From Litorisediminicola beolgyonensis (GTDB lineage: Bacteria; Pseudomonadota; Alphaproteobacteria; Rhodobacterales; Rhodobacteraceae): a stretch of 54,213 bases of DNA. The stretch is taken from the NCBI RefSeq assembly GCF_042679605.1, contig NZ_JBHTMU010000030.1, positions 1-54,213 of the forward strand, given 5' to 3'. Each line of letters opens with the position of its first letter. Positions within the stretch are counted from its first letter, which is position 1. A model generated the notes under the pieces. That model did not search any database. It was not told the origin of the DNA and saw nothing but the letters and a program-made list of their open reading frames with translations. The translations under genes were made by a program, and so were the position numbers. This document shows, piece after piece, positions 44,972-53,228 of this stretch.

Positions 44972-45955
44972 ATGGATATCGAGGCTCTGGCGACCGGCAT
45001 CCTGGCGGGTGAGCGTCGCGCGCTGGCGCGGGCGATCACCCTGGTGGAAAGCGGGCGCGCCGATCACCGGCAATCGGCGATGGCACTGATCGAGCGGCTG
45101 AACGCCGCCGATCACGGGCGGCAGGCGATGCGGATCGGGCTCTCGGGCACGCCGGGCGTCGGTAAATCGACCTTCATCGAGAGCTTCGGGATGATGCTGA
45201 CCGGGCAGGGGCTCAAGGTCGCGGTCCTGGCGGTCGATCCCTCCTCGGCGCGCTCGGGCGGCTCGATCCTGGGCGACAAGACCCGGATGGAGCATCTCTC
45301 GCGCGAGAAGAATGCCTTTATCCGGCCCTCGCCCTCGCAATCTCACCTGGGCGGCGTGGCGCGGCGCACGCGCGAGGCGATCGGGCTTTGCGAGGCGGCC
45401 GGCTTCGATGTCGTGCTGGTCGAGACCGTGGGCGTCGGCCAGTCCGAGACGGTAGTGGCCGAGATGACCGATCTCTTCCTGCTGCTTCTCGCCCCGGCGG
45501 GCGGCGACGAGTTGCAGGGGGTGAAGCGAGGCATCATGGAGATGGCCGACATCATCCTGATCAACAAGGCCGATGGCGAGCTGAAATCACAGGCCGTGCG
45601 GACCTGCGCAGACTATGCCGGCGCGCTGCGGCTCCTGCGGAAGCGCCCGCAGGACCCCGAGGGGTTCCCCAAGGCGCTCACCGTCTCGGCGGTCGAGGAG
45701 ACCGGCCTCGCCAAGGCCTGGGAGGAGATGCAGTCCCTGACCGAGTGGCGCCGCGAGGCCGGGCATTTCGAGGCACGGCGCGCGGGCCAGGCGCGCTACT
45801 GGTTCGAGGCGGAGGTGCGCGAGGGTCTTCTGGCGCGGCTCAAGCGCGAGCCCGTGAAGGGCGCGCTCGAGCGCATGGCGCTCGAAGTCGAGGCGGGCGA
45901 GGTGACGCCAGCCGCGGCGGCCGACACGCTCCTGCGCGACTACCTGGGGGGCTGA
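44972..45955 (+). CDS. meaB: Methylmalonyl-CoA mutase-associated GTPase MeaB (ArgK/LAO family)
   Basis: The 327-aa G3E GTPase protects and gates the adenosylcobalamin enzyme methylmalonyl-CoA mutase. The Walker A is GTPGVGKSTF, the switch motif is ETVGVGQSE and the base-recognition motif is NKAD. KTRMEHLSREKNAFIRPSPS is the family region. ATG 44972 has a GAGGAG upstream. The mutase itself is not in this window, but a cobalamin adenosyltransferase is. The last base of its stop is the first base of the next gene. Confidence 0.93.
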   Translation: MDIEALATGILAGERRALARAITLVESGRADHRQSAMALIERLNAADHGRQAMRIGLSGTPGVGKSTFIESFGMMLTGQGLKVAVLAVDPSSARSGGSILGDKTRMEHLSREKNAFIRPSPSQSHLGGVARRTREAIGLCEAAGFDVVLVETVGVGQSETVVAEMTDLFLLLLAPAGGDELQGVKRGIMEMADIILINKADGELKSQAVRTCADYAGALRLLRKRPQDPEGFPKALTVSAVEETGLAKAWEEMQSLTEWRREAGHFEARRAGQARYWFEAEVREGLLARLKREPVKGALERMALEVEAGEVTPAAAADTLLRDYLGG

Positions 45956-46785
45956 TGAGACCGCGGCGGGTTTTCGACGGGGTGCGCCTTCGGGGCGATC
46001 TCTTCAATGCCGATGCGCCGAAGCTCTTCGTGTCGTTTCGCCAGCGGCTGGAACGGCCCGGAGCCTTCGACGAGGCGCGGCCCGTGAAGAGTTTCACAGA
46101 CCGCGGCCACGCCCATCTCGCGCTCCAGGCGCGCGAGAACGACTGGTATATCAACGACGAGACCCCGGCCTTCGAGGTCATGCTCGCCGAGGTCGCGACG
46201 CGCTACAAGCGCGTGGTCTCGATGGGCTTCTCGATGGGCGGCTACGCGGCCCTGCGGTTTTCCAAGGCGCTCGATCTCAAGCGGGTGATCGCGATCTCTC
46301 CCCAGGTCTCGATCTCGCCCGCGCTTGTGCCGGGGGATATCCGGTTCCACCGCTTCGCCGCCGAGTTCGATCCCGAGCGCGGCGATCTCGCCTCCCATGG
46401 ACGGCTGCGCCTGCGCGGCGCGGTGCTTTTCGATCCGTTCCGCCCGCTCGATGCATTCAATGCCGAGGCGATCGGCGCGATCTTTTCGAATCTCGCGCTG
46501 TGCCGCTTGGCGGGCGGCGGCCACCCCGCCACCCGCACCCTGCGGGAGGGCGGCGGATACCCGGCGCTGCAACGGCTGCTCGTCGGCAACGAGGTGGCCC
46601 GTGCCGATATCACCGGCCTGCATCGCGCCGGTCGTGCCAAGTCCCCGAATTACTGGCATAATCTCAGCGGAATCGCCACGCGACGCGGCCGTCCCACGCT
46701 GGCCGAGGAGGCCGCGCGCCGTCGTGCGGCACTTGGCGGTCACGACGCCGACCCGGGGCTTGACGATGGCGCGTCAAGCCCATAG
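45955..46785 (+). CDS. Alpha/beta-hydrolase-like protein of unknown function
   Basis: The 276-aa protein has a GFSMGGYAAL nucleophile elbow (GxSxG) preceded by RYKRVVSMG, and a later SPQVS segment, which fit an alpha/beta hydrolase core. It starts at ATG 45955 sharing one base with the meaB stop (TGATG). The C-terminal part has GGGHPATRTLREGGGYPA and a basic tail. I do not recognise a characterised relative. Catalytic Asp/His could not be placed with certainty. Confidence 0.65.
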   Translation: MRPRRVFDGVRLRGDLFNADAPKLFVSFRQRLERPGAFDEARPVKSFTDRGHAHLALQARENDWYINDETPAFEVMLAEVATRYKRVVSMGFSMGGYAALRFSKALDLKRVIAISPQVSISPALVPGDIRFHRFAAEFDPERGDLASHGRLRLRGAVLFDPFRPLDAFNAEAIGAIFSNLALCRLAGGGHPATRTLREGGGYPALQRLLVGNEVARADITGLHRAGRAKSPNYWHNLSGIATRRGRPTLAEEAARRRAALGGHDADPGLDDGASSP

Positions 46786-46881
46786 AGAAGCCCGACGAAT
46801 TTCCGGGCGCTGCCGCGGCAGTGCCCTTTGACTTTGGCGGACGTGCCGCGCGTTTCGCCCGATCATGACGAGGATGGACCC

Positions 46882-47169
46882 ATGAGCCGTGTCTGCGAAC
46901 TGACCGGAAAAGGCCCGATGACTGGCAACAATGTCAGCCACGCCAACAACAAGACCAAGCGGCGTTTCCTGCCGAACCTGAACGACGTGACCCTGCAGTC
47001 CGAGGCGCTGAACCGCGGCATCAAGCTGCGCATCTCCTCGCACGCGCTGCGGTCGGTCGATCACCGCGGCGGGCTGGACAAGTTCCTGGCCAAGGCCAAG
47101 GACGCCGAGCTGTCCGAGCGCGCGCTGAAGGTGAAGAAGGAAATCGCGAAGGCTCAGGCCGAGGCCTGA
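46882..47169 (+). CDS. rpmB: 50S ribosomal protein L28
   Basis: The 95-aa ribosomal protein begins MSRVCELTGKGPMTGNNVSHANNKTKRRFLPNL, the conserved L28 N terminus, and continues with LRISSHALRSVDHRGGLDKFL. GAGGATGG precedes the ATG. It is followed by a terminator, and 96 nt separate it from the upstream hydrolase-like gene, which holds its promoter. Confidence 0.97.
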   Translation: MSRVCELTGKGPMTGNNVSHANNKTKRRFLPNLNDVTLQSEALNRGIKLRISSHALRSVDHRGGLDKFLAKAKDAELSERALKVKKEIAKAQAEA

Positions 47170-47194
47170 TCCCTCCGATCTCGACGGTTTACCG

Positions 47195-47220
47195 GCCCCG
47201 CCTCGGCCTCGAGGCGGGGC
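47195..47220 (+). terminator. Terminator after rpmB
   Basis: A perfect 10-bp stem (47195-47204 with 47211-47220) and 6-nt loop are followed by TGTTT, 25 nt after the rpmB stop. Confidence 0.8.
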
Positions 47221-47298
47221 TGTTTCCGTTTGTCGCATGGCTCCCGATCCGCGCGGATGCGACATGCTGGGCCACCCGTACCAGATGGAGAAACTCCC

Positions 47299-47802
47299 AT
47301 GCGCGCGCTCGCTCTCGCCGCCGTTCTGACCCTTGCCCCGCTGGCCGTCAGCGCCGAGATCCGCGTCGAGGACGCCTATGCCCGCGCCTCCTCGCCGGTG
47401 GCGAAAACCGGCGCGGCGTTCATGGTCCTCACCAATGACGGCGCGACCGATGACCGGCTGGTCGGGGTCCGGACCGAGGCCGCCGAGCGCGCCGAGCTGC
47501 ACACCCACATCGCAGATCCAAACGGCATGATGCAGATGCGCGAGATCGAGGGCGGCATCGCGCTTGCGGCCGGGGAGAGCCACGCGCTGCAGCGCGGCGG
47601 CGATCACGTCATGTTGCTCGGGCTGACCGGCCCTCTGGAGCAGGGCGACGATCTGACGCTGGTCCTCGAGTTCGAGGCGGCGGGTGAGCTGACGATCGAG
47701 GTTCCGGTCGACAATGACCGGGTGCCGCCCGAGTTGGGAGCCGCTGGCGGGATGCACGGCGACCATGGCGGGATGGACCACGGCTCGGCCACCGGCAACT
47801 GA
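47299..47802 (+). CDS. Periplasmic copper chaperone PCuAC
   Basis: The 167-aa exported protein has a signal peptide (MRALALAAVLTLAPLAVSA) and the PCuAC copper site: HTHIADPNGMMQMR and GDHVMLLGL, matching the H-x10-M-x21-H-x-M pattern. It carries Cu(I) to cytochrome oxidase Cu_A. A C-terminal Met/His tail (GGMHGDHGGMDHG) adds further copper binding, as in longer PCuAC proteins. It is convergent with the sirtuin gene 3 nt away. Confidence 0.9.
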   Translation: MRALALAAVLTLAPLAVSAEIRVEDAYARASSPVAKTGAAFMVLTNDGATDDRLVGVRTEAAERAELHTHIADPNGMMQMREIEGGIALAAGESHALQRGGDHVMLLGLTGPLEQGDDLTLVLEFEAAGELTIEVPVDNDRVPPELGAAGGMHGDHGGMDHGSATGN

Positions 47803-47805
47803 CGC

Positions 47806-48504
47806 TCAGGCGAGCAGTTCCTCGACCCAGGCCGGCACGGTCTCGGAGGCCGGGCCGATCAGGTGGCGGTCGAAAACATGCGCGACATCCGAGCGGTCGA
47901 GATTGATCTCGACCGTGTGCGCCCCGGCGAGCCGGGCTTCCTCGACGAATCCCGCGGCGGGATAGACCTGCCCAGAGGTGCCGATCGCGGCGAAGAGCGT
48001 GGCTTCGGCCAGTGCCTCGAGGATCGTCTCCATGTGGTAGGGCATCTCGCCGAACCAGACGACATCCGGCCGGGTCATCGCGCGCCCGCAGGCCGGGCAG
48101 GGGTCCTCGGGCGCCATGACCAGCGACGCCTCCCACCGATGTCCGCAGCCATGGCAGAGCGCGCCCGCAAGGCGGCCATGCATGTGGATCGGAGTGGCAC
48201 CCGCGGCCTCGTGCAGCCCGTCGACATTCTGCGTGACCAGCGTGACGCGGCCCGGATGCTCCGCGACCAGCCGGGCAAGGGCGGCATGGGCGAGGTTGGG
48301 CTCTACCGTCGCGGCTTCCGCCCGGCGCATGTTGTAGAACGCATGGACCCGCGCGGGATCGCGGGCATAGGCTTCGGGCGTGGCGACATCCTCGATGCGG
48401 TAGCGCGCCCAGAGGCCGTGCTTGTCGCGGAAGGTGCCGAGCCCGCTCTCGGCGGAAATCCCGGCGCCGGTCAGGATGACGATCCGCTCGTGCTCTTTTG
48501 CCAA
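47806..48504 (-). CDS. cobB: NAD-dependent protein deacylase (sirtuin, CobB type)
   Basis: The 232-aa sirtuin removes acyl groups from lysine using NAD. It has GAGISAESGLGTFR, QNVDGLHEAAG, the catalytic His in HMHG, four zinc Cys (CHGC, CPAC) and GTSGQVYPAAGF. The FYNMRR segment supplies the Tyr and Arg of class III sirtuins, so desuccinylase activity is plausible. It starts with TTG (48504) with AGGAG 7 nt upstream; no ATG precedes the nucleotide-binding motif. Confidence 0.92.
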   Translation of the reverse strand: MAKEHERIVILTGAGISAESGLGTFRDKHGLWARYRIEDVATPEAYARDPARVHAFYNMRRAEAATVEPNLAHAALARLVAEHPGRVTLVTQNVDGLHEAAGATPIHMHGRLAGALCHGCGHRWEASLVMAPEDPCPACGRAMTRPDVVWFGEMPYHMETILEALAEATLFAAIGTSGQVYPAAGFVEEARLAGAHTVEINLDRSDVAHVFDRHLIGPASETVPAWVEELLA

Positions 48505-48546
48505 ACCGCCTCTCCTGCGCTATCTGGAGGCCCGGAAGGAGACCCC

Positions 48547-49017
48547 ATGACCCGATCTATCCTCTTCGTATGTCTCGGTAATATCTGTCGTTCCCCCTCG
48601 GCGGAAGGGGTGGTGCGGGAGCGGTTGAAAGAGGCGGGGATGGAGGTGCTGGTGGACAGTGCGGGGACCGGCGACTGGCATGTGGGCAAGCCGCCCTACG
48701 GGCCGATGCAAGAGGCGGCGCGGGCGCGCGGCTATGAGCTGGGCGGCCTTCGGGCGCGGCAGGTGAGCGGCGCCGATTTCCACCGGTTCGACCTGATCCT
48801 CGCGATGGATGACGAGAATTATCAAGACCTTGCGCGCCTCCAGCCGAGCGGCGCCAGCGCACGGCTCGCCCGCTTCACCGATTATGTCGACGACGCCGAC
48901 TTCGTGCCGGACCCGTACTACACCCGGGATTTCGACGGGGCGCTCGACCTGATCGAGCGCGCGGCGGACGGGCTGGTGGCCGCGCTCCGGGACGGGGAAA
49001 ACCGTACAAAGCCGTGA
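48547..49017 (+). CDS. Low-molecular-weight protein tyrosine phosphatase
   Basis: The 156-aa phosphatase has the P-loop VCLGNICRSPSAEG (Cys-x5-Arg plus Ser) at the N terminus and the general-acid DPYY near the C terminus. Bacterial members act on tyrosine kinases in polysaccharide export or on small phosphates; no partner kinase is present here. AGGAG precedes the ATG. It is divergent from cobB with a 42-bp shared gap. Confidence 0.9.
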   Translation: MTRSILFVCLGNICRSPSAEGVVRERLKEAGMEVLVDSAGTGDWHVGKPPYGPMQEAARARGYELGGLRARQVSGADFHRFDLILAMDDENYQDLARLQPSGASARLARFTDYVDDADFVPDPYYTRDFDGALDLIERAADGLVAALRDGENRTKP

Positions 49018-49070
49018 ATTCGACCCCCCGATTTGTACGCGGTCTGCGGTTTTCGGGGCCGGTTTGTACG
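49003..49070 (+). promoter_or_regulatory. Triple TTTGTACG operator-like array
   Basis: The 8-mer TTTGTACG occurs at 49032-49039 and 49063-49070 and inverted (CGTACAAA) at 49003-49010, steps of 29 and 31 bp, close to three helical turns each. The array lies before a Phd-like gene and overlaps the end of the phosphatase gene. It looks like binding sites for an unknown regulator. Confidence 0.5.
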
Positions 49071-49198
49071 GAGAATGCAAATCAAAGCGCTTTTGGGCAA
49101 TTGCCCACGCGCCCCAAGCCCGCCCCGAACGGCGCATTCACCCGATCTTGAGGTCCGCGCGGCACTCTGCCCCTCCCGAAGACCGACAGGGGGCGCCG

Positions 49199-49459
49199 AT
49201 GCCGATCCCGAAATTCGAACAGGTCACTGCCACCGTGCTTCGCGCGCGGATGTCCGAACATCTGCGCTTCGTGCGCGAGACCGGCGGGCAGGTCTACATC
49301 ACCAATCACCGCAGGCGCATCGCGGCTCTGGTGCCGATCTGGCAGGCCGATTGCATGTGCGACGTCGAGGCCTGGACGGTCAAGGAATTCCGCCGCCGCC
49401 AGGACGAAACCATGCGCGCCTGGCGTGCGCTTCGGAGCAATGCGGGCTATGTCGACTGA
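49199..49459 (+). CDS. Phd/YefM-like antitoxin-family protein, no toxin partner
   Basis: The 86-aa protein begins MPIPKFEQVTATVLRARMSEHLRFVRETGGQVYITNHRRRIAALVPIW, which matches the Phd N-terminal DNA-binding domain (a start that guides insertion of a residue set, then a 'v.itrhgrpvavlvp' strand). The C-terminal part (EFRRRQDETMRAWRALR) is basic. No PIN, Doc or RelE-like gene follows; an RbsD-like gene does. It may regulate transcription alone. ATG 49199 is preceded by ACAGGGGG. Confidence 0.65.
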   Translation: MPIPKFEQVTATVLRARMSEHLRFVRETGGQVYITNHRRRIAALVPIWQADCMCDVEAWTVKEFRRRQDETMRAWRALRSNAGYVD

Positions 49460-49492
49460 GAGGGGGCATCGGAGCCCCCATGGGAGTTTGAC

Positions 49493-49870
49493 ATGAAGAA
49501 GAACGGAATCCTGAACGCCGAGCTGTCACGCATCGTGGCCGCGCTCGGGCATGGCGACCGGGTCGTGATCGCGGATGCGGGCCTGCCGGTGCCCCCGGGC
49601 GTGACCTGCGTCGACCTTGCGGTCAGGCTGGGGGTGCCGGGCTTCTGGGACGTGCTCGACGCGGTGCTGTCCGAGATGGTGGTGGAGCAGGCGGTGATCG
49701 CCGAGGAGGCCTCGGAGGAGGTCCGCGCCCAGTTCGCCGAACGCCTCGAGGTCGAGGCCGACAGCCATGTCGCGCTCAAGGAGATGAGCCAGGGCGCCAT
49801 CTGCATCGTCCGCACCGGCGAGGCGGTGCCCTACACCAACGTGGTGCTGGTGAGCGGGGTGCCGTTCTAA
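49493..49870 (+). CDS. RbsD/FucU-family pyranase-like protein
   Basis: The 125-aa protein begins MKKNGILNAELSRIVAALGHGD with the family His in LGHGD, and carries VIADAGLPVPPGVTCVDLA and a C-terminal PYTNVVLVSGVPF, all RbsD features. RbsD mutarotates D-ribose between pyran and furan forms. No ribose transporter or kinase is near. ATG 49493 is chosen; the gene is 33 nt after the Phd-like gene and may share its transcript. Confidence 0.85.
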   Translation: MKKNGILNAELSRIVAALGHGDRVVIADAGLPVPPGVTCVDLAVRLGVPGFWDVLDAVLSEMVVEQAVIAEEASEEVRAQFAERLEVEADSHVALKEMSQGAICIVRTGEAVPYTNVVLVSGVPF

Positions 49871-49902
49871 GCGGCGATCTCCTGGCGGTTTGATCGGGTT
49901 CC

Positions 49903-49931
49903 GGCGCGAATAGCACCGTAGGTGCCGCGCC
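49903..49931 (+). terminator. Hairpin downstream of the rbsD-like gene
   Basis: GGCGCG (49903-49908) and GCACC (49913-49917) pair with GGTGC (49921-49925) and CGCGCC (49926-49931), with a 4-nt bulge on one side. It lies 32 nt after the stop codon. No T-run follows, so it is a weak terminator or a structural element. Confidence 0.4.
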
Positions 49932-50233
49932 ATCCGTCGCCCGGGAGGCGATCCGTCACAGCTGGATCTGCCGAGAGGGGCCAGACCGCCCGTCGCACCG
50001 CAGGTGCGCCGCTGCAATCAGCACGCTTTCGGCGTGACGGGCTGGCGATTTGGCTGGGCTGGGCAGCACGCTCAGAGGTCTTTTGGACGTGGCTGGAATA
50101 AAGCGAGCTGATCTGTAGGCGGATCGCCATCCCGCGGTCTTGCGATGGCGCTTTCCGCGAACAGCCCAGCGATTCCAGGCCCATATCTTGGTAAATTCAT
50201 GTGCGCCCGGGGCCGGAGAACAGCACCGAAGGT

Positions 50234-50381
50234 GCCTCCGGGCCAGCGCCCGTCCGCCCCTTTGGGCGGGCGCTGTGTCGACGCCTGCGCGCGCGTTGAA
50301 CTGAGAGGGATTTGGCAGACATAAAGCGGCGACCCCGGGAGGGCGGGGCGCCCACCCGCGGACGGGCGCTGGCCCGGAGGC
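50234..50381. repeat. Perfect 24-bp inverted repeat inside a 596-bp gene-free gap
   Basis: Positions 50234-50257 are the exact reverse complement of 50358-50381 (GCGGACGGGCGCTGG... arms), with 100 nt between. Flanking the left arm is GCACCGAAGGTGC (50223-50235). The whole gap 49871-50466 lacks a supported gene but holds small hairpins of the GCACC-GGTGC type at 49913 and 49994 and CACGC-GCGTG at 50022. Whether it is a folded RNA or a remnant of a mobile element is open. Confidence 0.7.
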
Positions 50382-50466
50382 GCGGCTTCACGGTTTCTTA
50401 GGACCTGAGGGCTAAACAGAGTCGCATGGGCCTCGGCGTCGTGGCCCACGCGGTCTCGGGGTGGTG

Positions 50467-52269
50467 TCAGCTGTCCATCTTGAGGGCGGAAATGAACGCC
50501 TCTTGCGGGATCTCGACCTTGCCGAACTGTCGCATCTTCTTCTTGCCGGCCTTCTGCTTCTCCAGAAGCTTCTTCTTCCGGGTCGCGTCGCCTCCGTAAC
50601 ACTTGGCGGTGACGTCCTTGCGCAGCGCCGCGAGGGTTTCGCGGGCGATGACCTTGCCTCCGATCGCGGCCTGGATCGGGATCTTGAACATGTGGCGGGG
50701 AATGAGCTCCTTGAGCTTCTCGCACATGGCGCGGCCGCGCATCTCGGCCCGGTCGCGGTGGACCAGCATGGCGAGCGCATCGACCGGCTCGTCATTCACG
50801 AGGATCTGCATCTTCACGAGGTTGTCCTCGCGGTAGCCGATCATCTGGTAGTCGAAGCTCGCATAGCCCTTGGTCACCGATTTCAGCCGGTCGTAGAAGT
50901 CGAAGACCACCTCGTTCAGCGGCAGGTCGTAGACCACCATCGCGCGGGCGCCGGCATAGGTCAGGTCGAGCTGCAGGCCGCGGCGATCCTGGCAGAGCTT
51001 GAGCACGTCGCCGAGGTAATCGTCCGGCACCAGGATCGTGGCCTTGATGCGCGGCTCCTCGATCCGGTCGATCTTGGAGGGGTCGGGCATGTCGGCGGGG
51101 TTGTGCAGGTCGTGGCGCTCGCCGTCCTTGGTGAAGACGTGGTAGATCACCGAGGGCGCGGTGGTGATCAGGTCGATATCGTATTCGCGCTCGAGCCGGT
51201 CGCGGATGACCTCGAGATGCAGAAGGCCGAGGAAGCCGCAGCGGAAGCCGAAGCCGAGCGCGGCGGAGGTCTCGACCTCGAAGGTGAAGGAGGCGTCGTT
51301 CAGCGCGAGCTTCTCGATCGCGTCGCGCATGTCCTCGAAATCGTTGGCGTCGACCGGGAAGAGGCCGCAGAAGACCACCGGGATCGACGGCTTGAAGCCG
51401 GGAAGCGGCGTCTCGCAGCCCTTCTTCTCGGTGGTGATCGTGTCGCCGACGCGGGTGTCGCGGACCTGCTTGATCTGGGCGGTGATGTAGCCGATCTCGC
51501 CCGGGCCAAGCTCGGCCACGTCCTGCATCGCGGGGCGGTAAACGCCGATCCGGTCGATGTCATAGGTGCCGCCGGTCTTCATCATCTTGATCCGCTGGCC
51601 CTTTTTCAGGACCCCGTCGACGACCCGGACGATCACAACGACGCCCAGATAGGGGTCGTATTTGCTGTCGACGAGCATCGCCTTGAGCGGTGCGTCCGCG
51701 TCGCCGCCATGGGGCGGGGGCAGGCGGGTGACGATGGCCTCGAGCACGTCGGGAATGCCGAGGCCGGTCTTGGCGGAGATCTCGATGGCGTCATGGGCCT
51801 CGATCCCGATCACGTCCTCGATCTGCTCGCGCACGCGCTCGGGCTCCGAGGCGGGCAGGTCGATCTTGTTCAGGACCGGGACGATCTCGTGATCGGCGTC
51901 GATGGCGGTGTAGACATTGGCGAGCGTCTGCGCCTCGACGCCTTGCGTCGCGTCGACCACCAGGAGCGAGCCCTCGACCGCGCGCATGGAGCGGGAGACC
52001 TCGTAGGCGAAGTCGACGTGTCCGGGCGTGTCGATCAGGTTCAGGATATAGGTCTGGCCGTCCTTCGCGGGATATTCGATGCGGACGGTGTTGGCCTTGA
52101 TGGTGATGCCGCGCTCGCGCTCGATATCCATCGCGTCGAGCAACTGCTCCTTCATGTCACGCTCGGCGACGGTGCCGGTGAGCTGGATCAGCCGGTCGGC
52201 CAGGGTGGATTTCCCGTGGTCGATATGGGCGACGATGGAGAAGTTGCGGATGCGCGAAATCGGGGTCAT
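50467..52269 (-). CDS. lepA: Translation elongation factor 4 (LepA)
   Basis: The 600-aa ribosomal GTPase acts in back-translocation or 30S assembly. The G domain shows AHIDHGKSTLADRL, ERGITI, DTPGHVDF and NKIDLPAS; the LepA-specific C-terminal domain ends with KVEIPQEAFISALKMD. I use ATG 52269 (MTPISRIRNFS); a TTG two codons upstream is equally possible. It converges on the gene-free gap at 49871-50466 and is divergent from acylphosphatase. Confidence 0.97.
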   Translation of the reverse strand: MTPISRIRNFSIVAHIDHGKSTLADRLIQLTGTVAERDMKEQLLDAMDIERERGITIKANTVRIEYPAKDGQTYILNLIDTPGHVDFAYEVSRSMRAVEGSLLVVDATQGVEAQTLANVYTAIDADHEIVPVLNKIDLPASEPERVREQIEDVIGIEAHDAIEISAKTGLGIPDVLEAIVTRLPPPHGGDADAPLKAMLVDSKYDPYLGVVVIVRVVDGVLKKGQRIKMMKTGGTYDIDRIGVYRPAMQDVAELGPGEIGYITAQIKQVRDTRVGDTITTEKKGCETPLPGFKPSIPVVFCGLFPVDANDFEDMRDAIEKLALNDASFTFEVETSAALGFGFRCGFLGLLHLEVIRDRLEREYDIDLITTAPSVIYHVFTKDGERHDLHNPADMPDPSKIDRIEEPRIKATILVPDDYLGDVLKLCQDRRGLQLDLTYAGARAMVVYDLPLNEVVFDFYDRLKSVTKGYASFDYQMIGYREDNLVKMQILVNDEPVDALAMLVHRDRAEMRGRAMCEKLKELIPRHMFKIPIQAAIGGKVIARETLAALRKDVTAKCYGGDATRKKKLLEKQKAGKKKMRQFGKVEIPQEAFISALKMDS

Positions 52270-52378
52270 GGCCAAGCGATATGAAGCGGAAGCGGGGGGC
52301 GGTCAAGGTGGCGCGGCATGGCCGCGACGCCTTTGCGCGCTAGGCTCTTCGGGGGTGAACCACAAGGAGAGACACGCC

Positions 52379-52654
52379 ATGGCGGAACTGAGCATGAAGG
52401 TCAGCGTGACGGGCAAGGTGCAGGGGGTGGGCTTCCGCGCCTGGACCCGCGACCGGGCAGAGGCGCACGGCCTGCGCGGCTGGGTCGCGAACCGCGGGGA
52501 GGACACGGTCGAGGCGGTCTTCGCGGGCGATCACGCCGCGATCGAGGAGATGCTGGGAGAGATCCGCGCGGGCGGCCCGGAGGCGGCCTCGGTGGACGAG
52601 GTCGAGACCGCGCCGGCGGAATACGACGAGACGGGCTTCGAGGTCCGGGGCTGA
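52379..52654 (+). CDS. Acylphosphatase
   Basis: The 91-aa alpha/beta enzyme hydrolyses carboxyl phosphates. The catalytic motifs are GKVQGVGFRAWTRDRA (Arg in GFR) and GWVANRGEDTVEAVF (Asn in ANR). AAGGAG lies upstream of ATG 52379. It stands alone; a 47-bp hairpin follows its stop. Confidence 0.9.
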   Translation: MAELSMKVSVTGKVQGVGFRAWTRDRAEAHGLRGWVANRGEDTVEAVFAGDHAAIEEMLGEIRAGGPEAASVDEVETAPAEYDETGFEVRG

Positions 52655-52667
52655 GCGACTGAGCGAT

Positions 52668-52714
52668 CCGCGCCGCCGTCACGCGCCCCCGAAGCGCCCG
52701 TGACGGCGGCGCGG
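52668..52714. other. 16-bp perfect hairpin after acylphosphatase
   Basis: CCGCGCCGCCGTCACG (52668-52683) pairs exactly with 52699-52714 around a 15-nt loop. A/G follows it on the plus strand rather than T, so it is not a standard terminator. It may be a transcript-stability or protein-binding palindrome. Confidence 0.55.
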
Positions 52715-52831
52715 AAGAAATGAACGGATTTCATTGAATCTTAAGCGCCGCTGGGGCAAGCTTCCGCCATGGCAGTCAGGGACGCGACGCGGCCGATCAA
52801 CGGTGCGCCGTCCCGAGATCGAGGGCGCGTT

Positions 52832-53185
52832 ATGAGAGCAGTACTTACCCTATTCGTGGCGGCATTTGCGTTGCAGGCCTGTGGCGGCGGCGGCGGTGTC
52901 AGCCGGTCGGCCTATGCGCCGATTCAGATGTATGCGACCGGGCCGATCAACACGGCCTGCATGAAGAGCGACCGCAAGGCCCGCAACCCGCGGCTCTGCG
53001 GCTGTGTGCAGGCGGTGGCGAACCAGTCGCTGAGCAATTCCGAGCAGCGGCTCGCGGTGACCTTCTTCAAGGACCCGCACCGGGCGCAGGAAATCCGCCA
53101 GTCGGATCGCCCGAACCACGAACGGATGTGGCGGAACTACAAGGCCTTCGCGGGCCGCGCCGAACAGCTCTGCCGCGGGCTCTGA
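52832..53185 (+). CDS. Small lipoprotein of unknown function
   Basis: The 117-aa protein has a lipobox (FALQACGGG; Cys near residue 17) after a hydrophobic leader, so it should be acylated and anchored to a membrane. The mature part is rich in basic residues, with MYATGPINTACMKSDRKARNPRLCGCVQAVA and a C-terminal CRGL; three or four Cys may form disulfides. I do not recognise a functional family. ATG 52832 is chosen over one 21 codons upstream, which would put charged residues before the leader. Confidence 0.7.
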   Translation: MRAVLTLFVAAFALQACGGGGGVSRSAYAPIQMYATGPINTACMKSDRKARNPRLCGCVQAVANQSLSNSEQRLAVTFFKDPHRAQEIRQSDRPNHERMWRNYKAFAGRAEQLCRGL

Positions 53186-53228
53186 TCCGGGTACGCGCGC
53201 GCCACGCCTGACGCAGCGCGCGCCGCGC

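Noticed and set aside
50234..50381. Insertion sequence bounded by 24-bp terminal inverted repeats
   Set aside because: The 100 nt between the arms cannot encode a transposase and no target-site duplication could be seen.
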